In this document: piece after piece, positions 7,862-15,617 of the stretch
Numbering within the stretch: the first letter of the stretch is position 1
Layout: the number at the start of each line of letters is the position of its first letter
The notes under the pieces: model-generated
Database searches by the model: none
What the model was told of the DNA's origin: nothing
The model's input: the letters and a program-made list of their open reading frames with translations, nothing else
Translations under genes and position numbers: made by a program
Assembly (NCBI GenBank): GCA_028704165.1
Contig: JAQVLK010000008.1
Location: forward strand, 1-41,904
Length of the DNA stretch: 41,904 nt
Direction of reading: 5' to 3'
From: Candidatus Altimarinota bacterium
GTDB taxonomy: Bacteria; Patescibacteriota; Gracilibacteria; RBG-16-42-10; JAQVLK01

Positions 7862-8824
7862 ATGAAAAACAATACAGAATCTTGGCCACGCCAGATTGAG
7901 CTTGGGACTGTGCCTTTTATAAAAAATCAGGTTGAAAGTTTCGAAAAATCCTTAGCAGAAAAGCTAAGCAATACTACTGAAGCACTCCGGCTTTTTCGAG
8001 AAATGCAGATTTCCGAAGATAGTAACATTAGATTTCTTTTGGCTTGTATACAATCGAAAGACCCGAAAGTTTGTGCTATTTTTGCGGAGAATATCGCAAA
8101 TTGGTTAGCTGCAGCCTATGAAATTCTGGGACGAGATCATGCTAAAAATTTTCTAGCGGACATTTTACGAGAATCTTCAAAAAGTGCTCTTGATAAAATA
8201 TCCCTATGGCTACCGATAATTATTGAATTTGATTCCGAAAATGCGGAAGAAGCAGCAAATCTTCTTATAAAACAGCAAGCACACATTTCTCTTGAGCAAT
8301 TCAATCATTGGGCCAGTCTCTTTTCTGAGAATTTTGGCATCGAAAAAGTAAAAGCGATTTTGGGAGATTTTGCCGAAACAAATTCTGACTTATTCAAAAA
8401 TATATCCTGGATGAAGTTTTTTGCCTCTGATCAGGATTTTATTAGAAAATTGGCAAATCAAAACCTGCGAGCATTCCCCTCAGCAGTTGCCAAGTATCCG
8501 GATAATTTTTCGCACATCTTCGTGAGGAAGCAGGTTGTAGAACTTATCCAAGATTGTGCTCGCCAAGATTTCCGAGGAGCTTTGAATTTGCGTGGACATT
8601 ACCGGCACATAGCAGATCCCAACGAAATCTTAGAAGGGGTTATTGAAGATCATCCTTGGAAAACATTTCCAGCTACATGGCTCGATACTCGTGTTGCCGT
8701 AAGTAAAGGAGATCGCATCGAAATCTTCGAGGCTCAAGAGTTAAGAAGAACCTCTAGAACAGCTTTATTGTATTCCTTGATTCGAAGAAAAGCTCCCAAA
8801 CAGGAAAATGTGAAATATATTTAA
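7862..8824 (+). CDS. Orphan alpha-helical protein
   Basis: 320 residues from the ATG at 7862; an in-frame TTG at 7853 is possible. I do not recognise a family. No signal peptide or membrane segment. The sequence is almost entirely helical, with HEAT/TPR-like spacing of hydrophobic residues (for example VCAIFAENIANWLAAAYEIL, AEEAANLLIKQQAHI), and ends in a basic tail (LLYSLIRRKAPKQENVKYI). It is a single-gene unit with a consensus promoter and is followed by a 29-nt repeat that also follows the orphan at 9470-12190. Confidence 0.7.
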   Translation: MKNNTESWPRQIELGTVPFIKNQVESFEKSLAEKLSNTTEALRLFREMQISEDSNIRFLLACIQSKDPKVCAIFAENIANWLAAAYEILGRDHAKNFLADILRESSKSALDKISLWLPIIIEFDSENAEEAANLLIKQQAHISLEQFNHWASLFSENFGIEKVKAILGDFAETNSDLFKNISWMKFFASDQDFIRKLANQNLRAFPSAVAKYPDNFSHIFVRKQVVELIQDCARQDFRGALNLRGHYRHIADPNEILEGVIEDHPWKTFPATWLDTRVAVSKGDRIEIFEAQELRRTSRTALLYSLIRRKAPKQENVKYI

Positions 8825-8854
8825 ATCGGTAGTTCTTAAGCCAAGAAACAGCAA

Positions 8855-8883
8855 ATCTTTTGCCAAAATCCGTGGCATCTGCT
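8855..8883. repeat. 29-nt repeat, copy 1
   Basis: Identical over 29 nt to 12205-12233. It contains a small hairpin (TGCCA-AAATCCG-TGGCA). It lies 31 nt after an orphan gene's stop; the second copy lies 15 nt after another orphan's stop. Confidence 0.85.
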
Positions 8884-8901
8884 CTTTAATATACTTCGCA
8901 C

Positions 8902-9375
8902 TTAAAATCTTCTCCCCTCGCTAGGTCTATCTGCATATCTTGCTACCTGTACTCTAGACGGTGAACGTGGAGTGCGTCTTTGTCTATGAGAAGGACCTGC
9001 TACAACTACCGGTTCAGGTTTGGATTCAGGCTTTTCCTGTCTTTCAATAGTTTCAGCTCCTGTCAAAGGTGTTCCTAAATATTCATTCGGATTAACTTCT
9101 TCCTTTGCTGCTTTTACTAACAAAGTTGATAACGTAGATCTCTTCCTCGCAATCTCATTTTTCAATGTCTCCAGATTTTCCTTGCTTATTTCATCACTCC
9201 AACCACCACCTTTAAGAAATTCCTCGAGAATATCTAACTTGTCATCGTCAAAAGCCTCCAATACGTTCTTTAAATCGACCAGTGTTTTGTAATCTCCAAG
9301 TCCTCGCATCACATCAAGCACTTCCTTTCTCTTCTTACCAAGACTTTTAATAGAACCATTTTCGAATTGACTCAT
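8902..9375 (-). CDS. Orphan protein with a disordered basic tail
   Basis: 157 residues, family not recognised. The N-terminal ~90 residues are helical and charged (YKTLVDLKNVLEAFDDDKLD, ILEEFLKGGGW, LETLKNEIARKRSTLSTLLV). The C-terminal ~55 are disordered and rich in Pro, Arg and Ser (PSHRQRRTPRSPSRVQVARY), suggesting nucleic-acid or surface contacts. No signal peptide. It is divergent from the 906-codon orphan, and the two promoters overlap. Confidence 0.65.
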   Translation of the reverse strand: MSQFENGSIKSLGKKRKEVLDVMRGLGDYKTLVDLKNVLEAFDDDKLDILEEFLKGGGWSDEISKENLETLKNEIARKRSTLSTLLVKAAKEEVNPNEYLGTPLTGAETIERQEKPESKPEPVVVAGPSHRQRRTPRSPSRVQVARYADRPSEGRRF

Positions 9376-9405
9376 TTGTGAATAGTTAATTTATTACAGG
9401 AGGGT

Positions 9406-9434
9406 ATCTTATCTTGACGAATTCAGTTTGTCAA
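9406..9434 (-). promoter_or_regulatory. Minus-strand promoter of a divergent overlapping pair
   Basis: Minus strand: TTGACA (9429-9434), 17-bp spacer, TAAGAT (9406-9411). Predicted start near 9399, 24 nt before the ATG at 9375. Confidence 0.8.
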
Positions 9435-9442
9435 AGTAGAAT
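9414..9442 (+). promoter_or_regulatory. Plus-strand promoter of a divergent overlapping pair
   Basis: TTGACG (9414-9419), 17-bp spacer, TAGAAT (9437-9442). Predicted start near 9449, 21 nt before the ATG at 9470. It shares 21 bp with the opposing promoter. Confidence 0.8.
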
Positions 9443-9469
9443 TCTCCCCTTTTATGCTAAATCAATTTC

Positions 9470-12190
9470 ATGAATAATGCTGATGAACTCAAAGAGCTTG
9501 CTTGGGCAAATATGCGCAAAGAAGACGAGATCGACAACTGGCCGATTATGGGTTCAGAGGTACCGGACAGAGATCCCAGCATGCTCACCAGAGTACTGTT
9601 ATCCGATATCACAGCAAATGTAATCAAACAAGTCAGAGCAAAAATCAGAGAGTTGGGTATCGAGGAGAGCCCCTGTTTTGATGAAGGAAACAGTGTTCAA
9701 TTCCGTTTTTTGACAGACACGATGCTGAAATACTCGAGAACTCCTGAGCAAATAGGAAATATGGCCAATGGCTATCTGGCTTTTTGCTATAGAGAATCGG
9801 GACAGATGAGAAACCCTCTTCTTGACAGTATCAACAGAGATTACGAATACCATCTCCGTCCTCATGTCATCGACATGTCTTGTTTTGGTCCCAAGAAAAT
9901 GTCGATCTTAGAAAAAAACTTCGGTGATGCTAAATTTCGCAGCCTCAAAGAACATAGTCGCAATCCAATCCTGGAGACAGTTTCGCATGGTTTAGCACAA
10001 GGACCTATCGAAAGATACTCCCAGGAACCATTTTATGATGGTGCTTATTTTATCATGTCAGATCCCGATTTTGTGGATCACGATGGTATTTATAGAGACA
10101 AATTAATTGAGAGAAAAGTTCCGGAGGACAAACGAATGACAAAAGATAAACTTGCCAGACTACTGCAAATGCCAGATCTTGAGAAATATATTCTGGCTGA
10201 TCATTTCATGGATGGGCCCAGCATTGGATCAAATCTTGCCATTATTGCTGAATATTTCTGTGAAGTAGATGAGGCGGTTTATCTGAATTCTAATGAAGTA
10301 GCGGATATTGAAAAATGGATTAAGGGTAAATTCTTCCGGCACAATCCCCCCCTAGAAGTAGCATTTTACGTCTGGGCTAGGTTTCAACACACCGAATTTG
10401 AAAAAGCTGCTGAATTTATAGAAGGCCATATCTTGAAACGTCTCAAAGAAGATGAACCTTGGATCTTTGAAGCTGTAGGCAAGTCAAAGAAAGCTAATGA
10501 ACAAGGTTCTCTCTTTAGAATCCTAATCACTGCTTTCAAGAACCTAAAAAATGATCCAAATCATCCAAACTTTCAACGTTTAATACAAATTATCCCTGGC
10601 AGAGAAATCTGTCATATTTTCACCAAGAGTAAAAACGAAAATTACAGAGCTGCGACCGAGTATTATTTGAAGAATTTGGATCTTAATTTAAGACATGTAA
10701 CCAATGATTATTCGGAAGAGAGATTGCGTAAAAATCCACAACAGATGATAATAGATATCCTGAGTGAACCAGATTCCTCCATTCAGGACTGGAAAGTTCA
10801 TGAAGGATTTGAACTTTTAGATCCTATCGCAATTGCCTGGTTTGATAAAAGTATTAGAAGTTGGGGAATCGCTACTATCAGAAATAATATTTTTAAAAGC
10901 TTGGATCAATATGATCTCACCGGTCTTTTTGTATTTAGAAATACCGTAGTCGCTCATATCAGTAATCCTAGAATAAAGACTAAATTAGAAGAACTGATTA
11001 CTACTCTAATTGACAAAGAGTATGGAGAAGAGTTAAGCAAGGGAGTAAGGCTGGAGGTATTGGCAAGTATGGTGAGAGGAGAAGAAGTTGACCAAGCTAA
11101 ACTAATTCCTGCCATCAAAGATCTACCTCCCGAGATGAGAAGGATGCCGAGCGCTGGAAGATTGCCCGAACTAGCTGAAAAAGCTTTTATTGCTAGCGCC
11201 TTCAAGCACGTACGAGGAGGAGATGAAATCGTTAAATTTCTCATGAGAGAAAAGAATCGCCACTCAATGAATGTGGTCGAGCTAATCTATCCTTTTCCTG
11301 ATGCTCCCAATCATGAAATTCTCCAAGAATACGCAGAATCACCAAATCTCCTGTTGTTTTTATCAATGTCCACCATCTTGATGTACCTAGGGTATTCCAG
11401 AGATGATATAAAAGAAACCATACATAAGCTCGTAGAAGAGACTGAGAATGAAAGGAGACCTGAACTAAGTACCGCAGGACTTGAATGGGAACAAGTAGGT
11501 GGAAGTGTTGGCGCAGAGATCGCAACCGATCATTTTGCTGAATTATTCAATGTGCTACCACAGGGAGGAGACACTTGTTGCAATGAAATATTGAGTCATC
11601 CATCCACTAGTGCTGCCGCACAAAATAAACTTATAGAAATCATCACAGACCCCAGACACGGTTATATGAATCCAGATAGGATGTGGTCTATGCAGGCCAA
11701 AGAAGGAGTACCTCTTTCATCCTTGCATCTCAACGTTGGTGTTCCAAAGGACTTAGATATCTCAAGCACTCAAATTGAAGGATACCTAGCTCCAATCTTG
11801 AGAGCAGCAGCCGTTTTAAGAGGAGGAAACGCCGAAGATAATTACGGCCTCAGAGGATACGCTAGACGCTGGGCCAGTGGATCTCTCCTTGATGTACTTG
11901 GCGATAAACATCCAGGTGTAAAACTAGAAGTCAGAAGTACAGCCCTAGAGCAAGATGGTAGTCATAGCGAAGAAATCGACAATCTGGTCATGATCGCTTC
12001 CTCCTGTATGCAGTATGCTAAAGATGCCAACGGGAAATCTATAACTTCGTCAGGAAAGATTATGGCGCAGATATTCGATGAATTTAGTAAGGAAGTAGAT
12101 AGACTTAAGTTTGCAATTGATCAGGCTGAAGAGGCTCGTAGGTTACTCAATTCTTATGCTCGTAAGATTAAGGCTGAGTTGGGATTGTAA
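9470..12190 (+). CDS. Large orphan alpha-helical protein (906 residues)
   Basis: I recognise no domain. The protein is soluble, without signal peptide or membrane segments, charged and mostly helical. It begins NNADELKELAWANMRKEDEI and ends in a coiled-coil-like segment (KEVDRLKFAIDQAEEARRLL). No nucleotide-binding or catalytic motif stands out. It is a monocistronic gene with a near-consensus promoter overlapping that of the divergent 157-residue orphan, and it is followed by a 29-nt repeat shared with the orphan at 7862-8824. A structural, scaffold or host-interaction role is possible but unsupported. Confidence 0.75.
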   Translation: MNNADELKELAWANMRKEDEIDNWPIMGSEVPDRDPSMLTRVLLSDITANVIKQVRAKIRELGIEESPCFDEGNSVQFRFLTDTMLKYSRTPEQIGNMANGYLAFCYRESGQMRNPLLDSINRDYEYHLRPHVIDMSCFGPKKMSILEKNFGDAKFRSLKEHSRNPILETVSHGLAQGPIERYSQEPFYDGAYFIMSDPDFVDHDGIYRDKLIERKVPEDKRMTKDKLARLLQMPDLEKYILADHFMDGPSIGSNLAIIAEYFCEVDEAVYLNSNEVADIEKWIKGKFFRHNPPLEVAFYVWARFQHTEFEKAAEFIEGHILKRLKEDEPWIFEAVGKSKKANEQGSLFRILITAFKNLKNDPNHPNFQRLIQIIPGREICHIFTKSKNENYRAATEYYLKNLDLNLRHVTNDYSEERLRKNPQQMIIDILSEPDSSIQDWKVHEGFELLDPIAIAWFDKSIRSWGIATIRNNIFKSLDQYDLTGLFVFRNTVVAHISNPRIKTKLEELITTLIDKEYGEELSKGVRLEVLASMVRGEEVDQAKLIPAIKDLPPEMRRMPSAGRLPELAEKAFIASAFKHVRGGDEIVKFLMREKNRHSMNVVELIYPFPDAPNHEILQEYAESPNLLLFLSMSTILMYLGYSRDDIKETIHKLVEETENERRPELSTAGLEWEQVGGSVGAEIATDHFAELFNVLPQGGDTCCNEILSHPSTSAAAQNKLIEIITDPRHGYMNPDRMWSMQAKEGVPLSSLHLNVGVPKDLDISSTQIEGYLAPILRAAAVLRGGNAEDNYGLRGYARRWASGSLLDVLGDKHPGVKLEVRSTALEQDGSHSEEIDNLVMIASSCMQYAKDANGKSITSSGKIMAQIFDEFSKEVDRLKFAIDQAEEARRLLNSYARKIKAELGL

Positions 12191-12204
12191 TTTCAAGACA
12201 CTCT

Positions 12205-12233
12205 ATCTTTTGCCAAAATCCGTGGCATCTGCT
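12205..12233. repeat. 29-nt repeat, copy 2
   Basis: Identical to 8855-8883, located 15 nt after the stop of the 906-codon gene. Followed by the AT-rich word repeat (ATTCAAAATTCAACATTT, 12254-12271). Confidence 0.85.
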
Positions 12234-12292
12234 AGATTTAGCGATGTTGAATAATTCAAAATTCAACATTTAAAATTTATAATTTTATTCTA

Positions 12293-13564
12293 ATGAGAAT
12301 AGGCATCGATACCCGTATGTACTCGCCCAAATTCACTGGTATTGGTAGATACGTCAAAGAATTGATTGACCATATCACCAAACTCGATACCGAGAATGAG
12401 TACATTCTGTTTTTTAATGATGAGGAATATTCACAGTACATGGCACCCAACGCCAGAGTGAGTAAACGTCGCGTCAAAGCGAAACATTATTCATTGGCCG
12501 AACAGACCAGTTTTACCAAAGCCCTCAATACTGAAGAACTAGATTTGGTACACTTTACCCATTTCAATGCCCCTATCCTTTACAAGAAACCCAGTATCGT
12601 GACTTTGCACGATCTGACTCTGACTAAGTTTCCTGATGAAGAACGTAGTAATTTTGTGAAGAAGTTCGGTTACCAGATGACGATCAAAAATATCGTCCAG
12701 AAGGCCAAGCGCATCATTACAGTTTCAGCCAATACCAAGGAAGATACCGTGCAATATCTAGGTGCCAAGATTGAAAAGATTAAAGTAATTTACGAAGGTG
12801 TTGGATCAGAATTCAAGCCTATCCAAGACGCAGCAGCCCTCAGCGCAGTCAAACAGAAATATGGTATCACTAAGCCTTTCTTCCTCTATGTGGGAGCTTG
12901 GAGAAAGCACAAGAATCTGGTCATGTTGGTCAAAGCTTTTAATCTTTTTAAGAACAGCCACGGCCTCGACTACCAATTAGTGATCGCCGGCGGTAATCAG
13001 GATCAAAACAGTGAGGTTTTGAAAACTATTCAAGATTTCGGTCTCAAAGCACACATTGTGACTCCCGGATATATCGATGATCTAGACTTGCCCGCTCTTT
13101 ACTCCGCTGCTACCGCCTTCACTTTCCCTAGTCTCTATGAAGGATTTGGCCTACCAATCCTGGAATCCATGGCCTGCGGTACAGCTACCTTACTTGCCAA
13201 TAGCTCCAGCATGCCGGAAGTTGCCGGCCAAGATAACGCTATCTTCTTTGATCCAAACAGTATGGAACAAATTGCCGAAAATATGTACAAGATTGTCACT
13301 GATGAAGCACTAAGGACCAGTCTAGAACAAAAAGGTCTTGAGCGTGCCAAGCAATTTACCTGGCAAAAAATGGCTGAGCAGACACTAGCTATTTATAAGG
13401 AAGTCGGCGCCGAGATTGCCAGTAAAACGGCTGCCTCTCCTCCTTCACCAACACCAACAGCTCCTACTCCTGCAGCACCGGTAACCATTACTCCCCCACC
13501 GGTAGCAGCCCCGAAGGCCACAAAACAAGCAGAGCCTCCTAAAGCTGAGATACCTGAGGAATAA
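12293..13564 (+). CDS. Glycosyltransferase family 4 (GT-B fold)
   Basis: 423 residues. The N-terminal Rossmann half starts MRIGIDTRMYSPKFTGIGRY, with the glycine-rich acceptor loop. FLYVGAWRKHKN marks the start of the donor half. The EX7E motif is Glu283-GFGLPIL-Glu291 followed by SMACGT. These are diagnostic of retaining GT4 enzymes that move sugars from nucleotide donors, usually into surface polysaccharide. After residue ~375 there is an unusual ~45-residue tail of Pro, Ala and Thr (SPPSPTPTAPTPAAPV) that looks disordered. A TATAAT at 12278-12283 lies so close to the ATG that the mRNA could be nearly leaderless. Confidence 0.93.
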   Translation: MRIGIDTRMYSPKFTGIGRYVKELIDHITKLDTENEYILFFNDEEYSQYMAPNARVSKRRVKAKHYSLAEQTSFTKALNTEELDLVHFTHFNAPILYKKPSIVTLHDLTLTKFPDEERSNFVKKFGYQMTIKNIVQKAKRIITVSANTKEDTVQYLGAKIEKIKVIYEGVGSEFKPIQDAAALSAVKQKYGITKPFFLYVGAWRKHKNLVMLVKAFNLFKNSHGLDYQLVIAGGNQDQNSEVLKTIQDFGLKAHIVTPGYIDDLDLPALYSAATAFTFPSLYEGFGLPILESMACGTATLLANSSSMPEVAGQDNAIFFDPNSMEQIAENMYKIVTDEALRTSLEQKGLERAKQFTWQKMAEQTLAIYKEVGAEIASKTAASPPSPTPTAPTPAAPVTITPPPVAAPKATKQAEPPKAEIPEE

Positions 13565-13570
13565 GAATCA

Positions 13571-13642
13571 GTGGATAGTGACTAGTGATAAGTGATTAGA
13601 CAAGTTTGCTATACTAGTCACTTGTCACTAACAACTAATCAC
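13571..13642. repeat. Long imperfect hairpin repeat (TAGTGACTAGTGA family)
   Basis: Arms 13571-13599 and 13614-13642 pair imperfectly and consist of shuffled words such as AGTGACTAGTGATAAGTG. Related units lie at 20381-20449, 33667-33702, 41016-41041 and 41110-41143. Confidence 0.65.
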
Positions 13643-13649
13643 TGCCTTC

Positions 13650-13949
13650 TTGTTCATAAAACTTTCTGAGATCGTACCGCAGTATTTTAACAAGTATAAC
13701 TTGAGTGATACCGCCAAAGCGGCTCAGGTCGTGGATTTTGTGAATCAGATTTTGAAAGAGCAGTTTGAGAAAGAAGCTCAGGCCCTGACTCTCAAAGACA
13801 TGGTTCTGACAATTGGCGTCAGCTCAAACGCTGTCGCACAAGAAATACAAATGGGTAAACTCGCACTTTTGGACCAATTAAAAGAGAGATTTGAAGAGGA
13901 AAGAGTGAAGGATCTGAGATTTAAGGTTCAAAAAGCTGAGAGTTGTTAG
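13650..13949 (+). CDS. DciA-like (DUF721) protein
   Basis: 99 residues from a TTG start. The pattern LTLKDMVLTIGVSSNAVAQEIQ followed by LLDQLKERF and VKDLRFKV matches the DUF721/DciA fold: strand, strand, helix, helix, then the I-x-x-I-R-F-like strand. In other bacteria DciA helps load the replicative helicase DnaB at the origin. The protein is shorter than typical DciA and has only the core domain. It follows the GT4 gene after a long hairpin repeat, so it may be transcribed separately. Confidence 0.65.
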   Translation: MFIKLSEIVPQYFNKYNLSDTAKAAQVVDFVNQILKEQFEKEAQALTLKDMVLTIGVSSNAVAQEIQMGKLALLDQLKERFEEERVKDLRFKVQKAESC

Positions 13950-14160
13950 ATTGTTACCTTGTTAGATTGTTATCAAGCCATTTGAACCATTCTGCCCATT
14001 TGCTTAAGTCCAAGTGCCAGTGTGAGTTACCAGAATGGCCCACCCTAAACCCTAGCCCCTGTTCCCAACCATTTTCTCCAGCCAGTAAGCCCGAAGGGCG
14101 CAGCCAGTTTTAAATTTCTAATTACCCTAATTACTAAACCCTAGCCCCTAATCCCTATTT
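13950..14160. repeat. Intergenic word repeats (TTGTTAGATTG and CCCTAA types)
   Basis: 13944-13973 has TTGTTAGATTGTTACCTTG and its variant. 14018-14033 has CAGTGTGAGTTACCAG, which recurs near 25926-25942. 14041-14158 has repeated CTAAACCCTAGCCCC words and GCCCGAAGGGC. No gene seen. Confidence 0.6.
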
Positions 14161-14580
14161 ATGAAACTCATCAAAGATCACAATTCACAATACGTCCTGC
14201 GCATTGATAAAGGCGAAGACGTGCTCGAGCAAATCAAATCCTTCTGCACTGAGAAAAAGATCGGAGCCGCTTTCTTTTATGGCATCGGCGCTACGGACAA
14301 CTGCTCACTTTGCTGTTATGAGATTGAAAAAGGCATTTATCATGACCAGGAGCTAAAGGGACACAGAGAAATTGTAAATCTGATCGGGAATGTTACGAAA
14401 AAGGACGGCGAAGTGATGATCCATGCTCACGCCGGTGTCGCCGACCAGACCTTGCAAGTGATCGGCGGTCATGTAAAGAAGATGCAAGTCTCTTGGACTT
14501 GCGAAGTCTTTTTGCAAGTATTTCCAGGAGAAATTAAGAAGATTACGCCGCCCGGAAAAGAGGCTTCGTTGATGGAGTAA
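14161..14580 (+). CDS. PPC-domain (DUF296) protein
   Basis: 139 residues, entirely one PPC (plants and prokaryotes conserved) domain. YVLRIDKGEDVLEQIKSFC at 11-29 and the GIGATDNCSLCCYE turn fit, as does the central VMIHAHAGVAD with its paired histidines. Bacterial members form trimers; some bind DNA through an attached AT-hook, but no AT-hook is visible here. The substrate or partner is unknown. The gene stands alone between repeat-rich spacers. Confidence 0.8.
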   Translation: MKLIKDHNSQYVLRIDKGEDVLEQIKSFCTEKKIGAAFFYGIGATDNCSLCCYEIEKGIYHDQELKGHREIVNLIGNVTKKDGEVMIHAHAGVADQTLQVIGGHVKKMQVSWTCEVFLQVFPGEIKKITPPGKEASLME

Positions 14581-14661
14581 AGAACATTGTTATATTGTTA
14601 ACTTGTTGGATCAAGCATAGACAAGGTTTGGACGGAGAGAAAAGCGCTCAGCTACGCTCTG

Positions 14662-14689
14662 TTGATTTTTTACAGAAAAGTGTTATAAT
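14662..14689 (+). promoter_or_regulatory. Promoter of the TrmB-like gene
   Basis: TTGATT (14662-14667), 16-bp spacer, TATAAT (14684-14689). Start predicted near 14696, only about 14 nt before the ATG. Confidence 0.65.
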
Positions 14690-14709
14690 TCAAGACCTAT
14701 TATCTCTTT

Positions 14710-15468
14710 ATGCAGCTCAAACAACGTATTTTACAGCTTTTGCAACAAATCGGTCTCTCCGAATCGGAGGCAATCTTTCTCGTAGCAGCCAATAGAAAGG
14801 AAGATCAAACAATAAATGATGTTCAAAGAGAATCAGGCTTATCTCGCACTTCTACTTACCGCTCTTACGAAAGCTTACTTTCTCAAGGATTAATTCAAGT
14901 TTCAAACCACAAATGGCGTAAAACAATTAGTTCTGTTCCGCTCGCAAAAGTTGCGGAAAAAATTGGTAAAGCACAACGCAAACTCAGAAAAGCTGAATTA
15001 GAGCTAAGAGAGCTGAGTTGTTTAGATTTATTCAGCCAAACAGAAGATCCGATCGAGATCATTACAGACCAGGATAAGATCAATGAAAAATATTTAAGCA
15101 TCTTGAGTGATAATTGGGAGAATCTGTTGTGCTACGGATCAATTGAAAGACTCCTAGATATTTTTGGACAAGAGATAGAAATGAATTTCATCAGACAGCG
15201 TTGTAATAAAGGTAAAAAAGGTTTCGGTGTCCTAACTGAACGGGGAGAGTTTACTAATTTTTTATTGCCAAGATGTCAGGAGGAATTCAGAAGTATTAAA
15301 TTTGCTAAACAGGATCCTGATAATAGTTACGTAACTTATCTCTTTGGAAATGAGATTAATATTTGGTCTTTGGATCCGGAATTGGGTAAAAAAGGTGTCA
15401 TTATCCGTGATCCCATTATTGTGAAAAGTTACTTCAATATGTTTGATAAAATCTGGCAGAAAGCCTAG
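14710..15468 (+). CDS. TrmB-family-like transcriptional regulator
   Basis: 252 residues. The N-terminal 75 residues form a winged helix: LQQIGLSESEAIFLVAA, then TINDVQRESGLSRTSTYRSY as the recognition helix, then LLSQGLIQVSNHKWRKTI as the wing. A coiled-coil linker follows (KIGKAQRKLRKAELELREL). The C-terminal half (~110-252) resembles the effector domain of TrmB-like regulators, which in archaea sense sugars. A tight promoter with a very short leader suggests autoregulation is possible, but no clear operator palindrome is seen. The target genes are unknown; the cysteine-rich gene follows on the same strand. Confidence 0.7.
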   Translation: MQLKQRILQLLQQIGLSESEAIFLVAANRKEDQTINDVQRESGLSRTSTYRSYESLLSQGLIQVSNHKWRKTISSVPLAKVAEKIGKAQRKLRKAELELRELSCLDLFSQTEDPIEIITDQDKINEKYLSILSDNWENLLCYGSIERLLDIFGQEIEMNFIRQRCNKGKKGFGVLTERGEFTNFLLPRCQEEFRSIKFAKQDPDNSYVTYLFGNEINIWSLDPELGKKGVIIRDPIIVKSYFNMFDKIWQKA

Positions 15469-15617
15469 TTCGTCCCAAAACCTGAGAAAAGTATTGCGCT
15501 TCCCTGAAAGTTCTGTAATAGATTACATAGTTTATTTTGCTTACTCTAAATAGTTGTCATATGCTAAAGATGAAAATTATTCCTTATTCAAAATTCATAA
15601 TTCACCATTCAAAATTT

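Noticed and set aside
13944..14160. A CRISPR array from the repeated words
   Set aside because: Repeats are short, variable and not separated by unique spacers of constant length; no cas genes are present.
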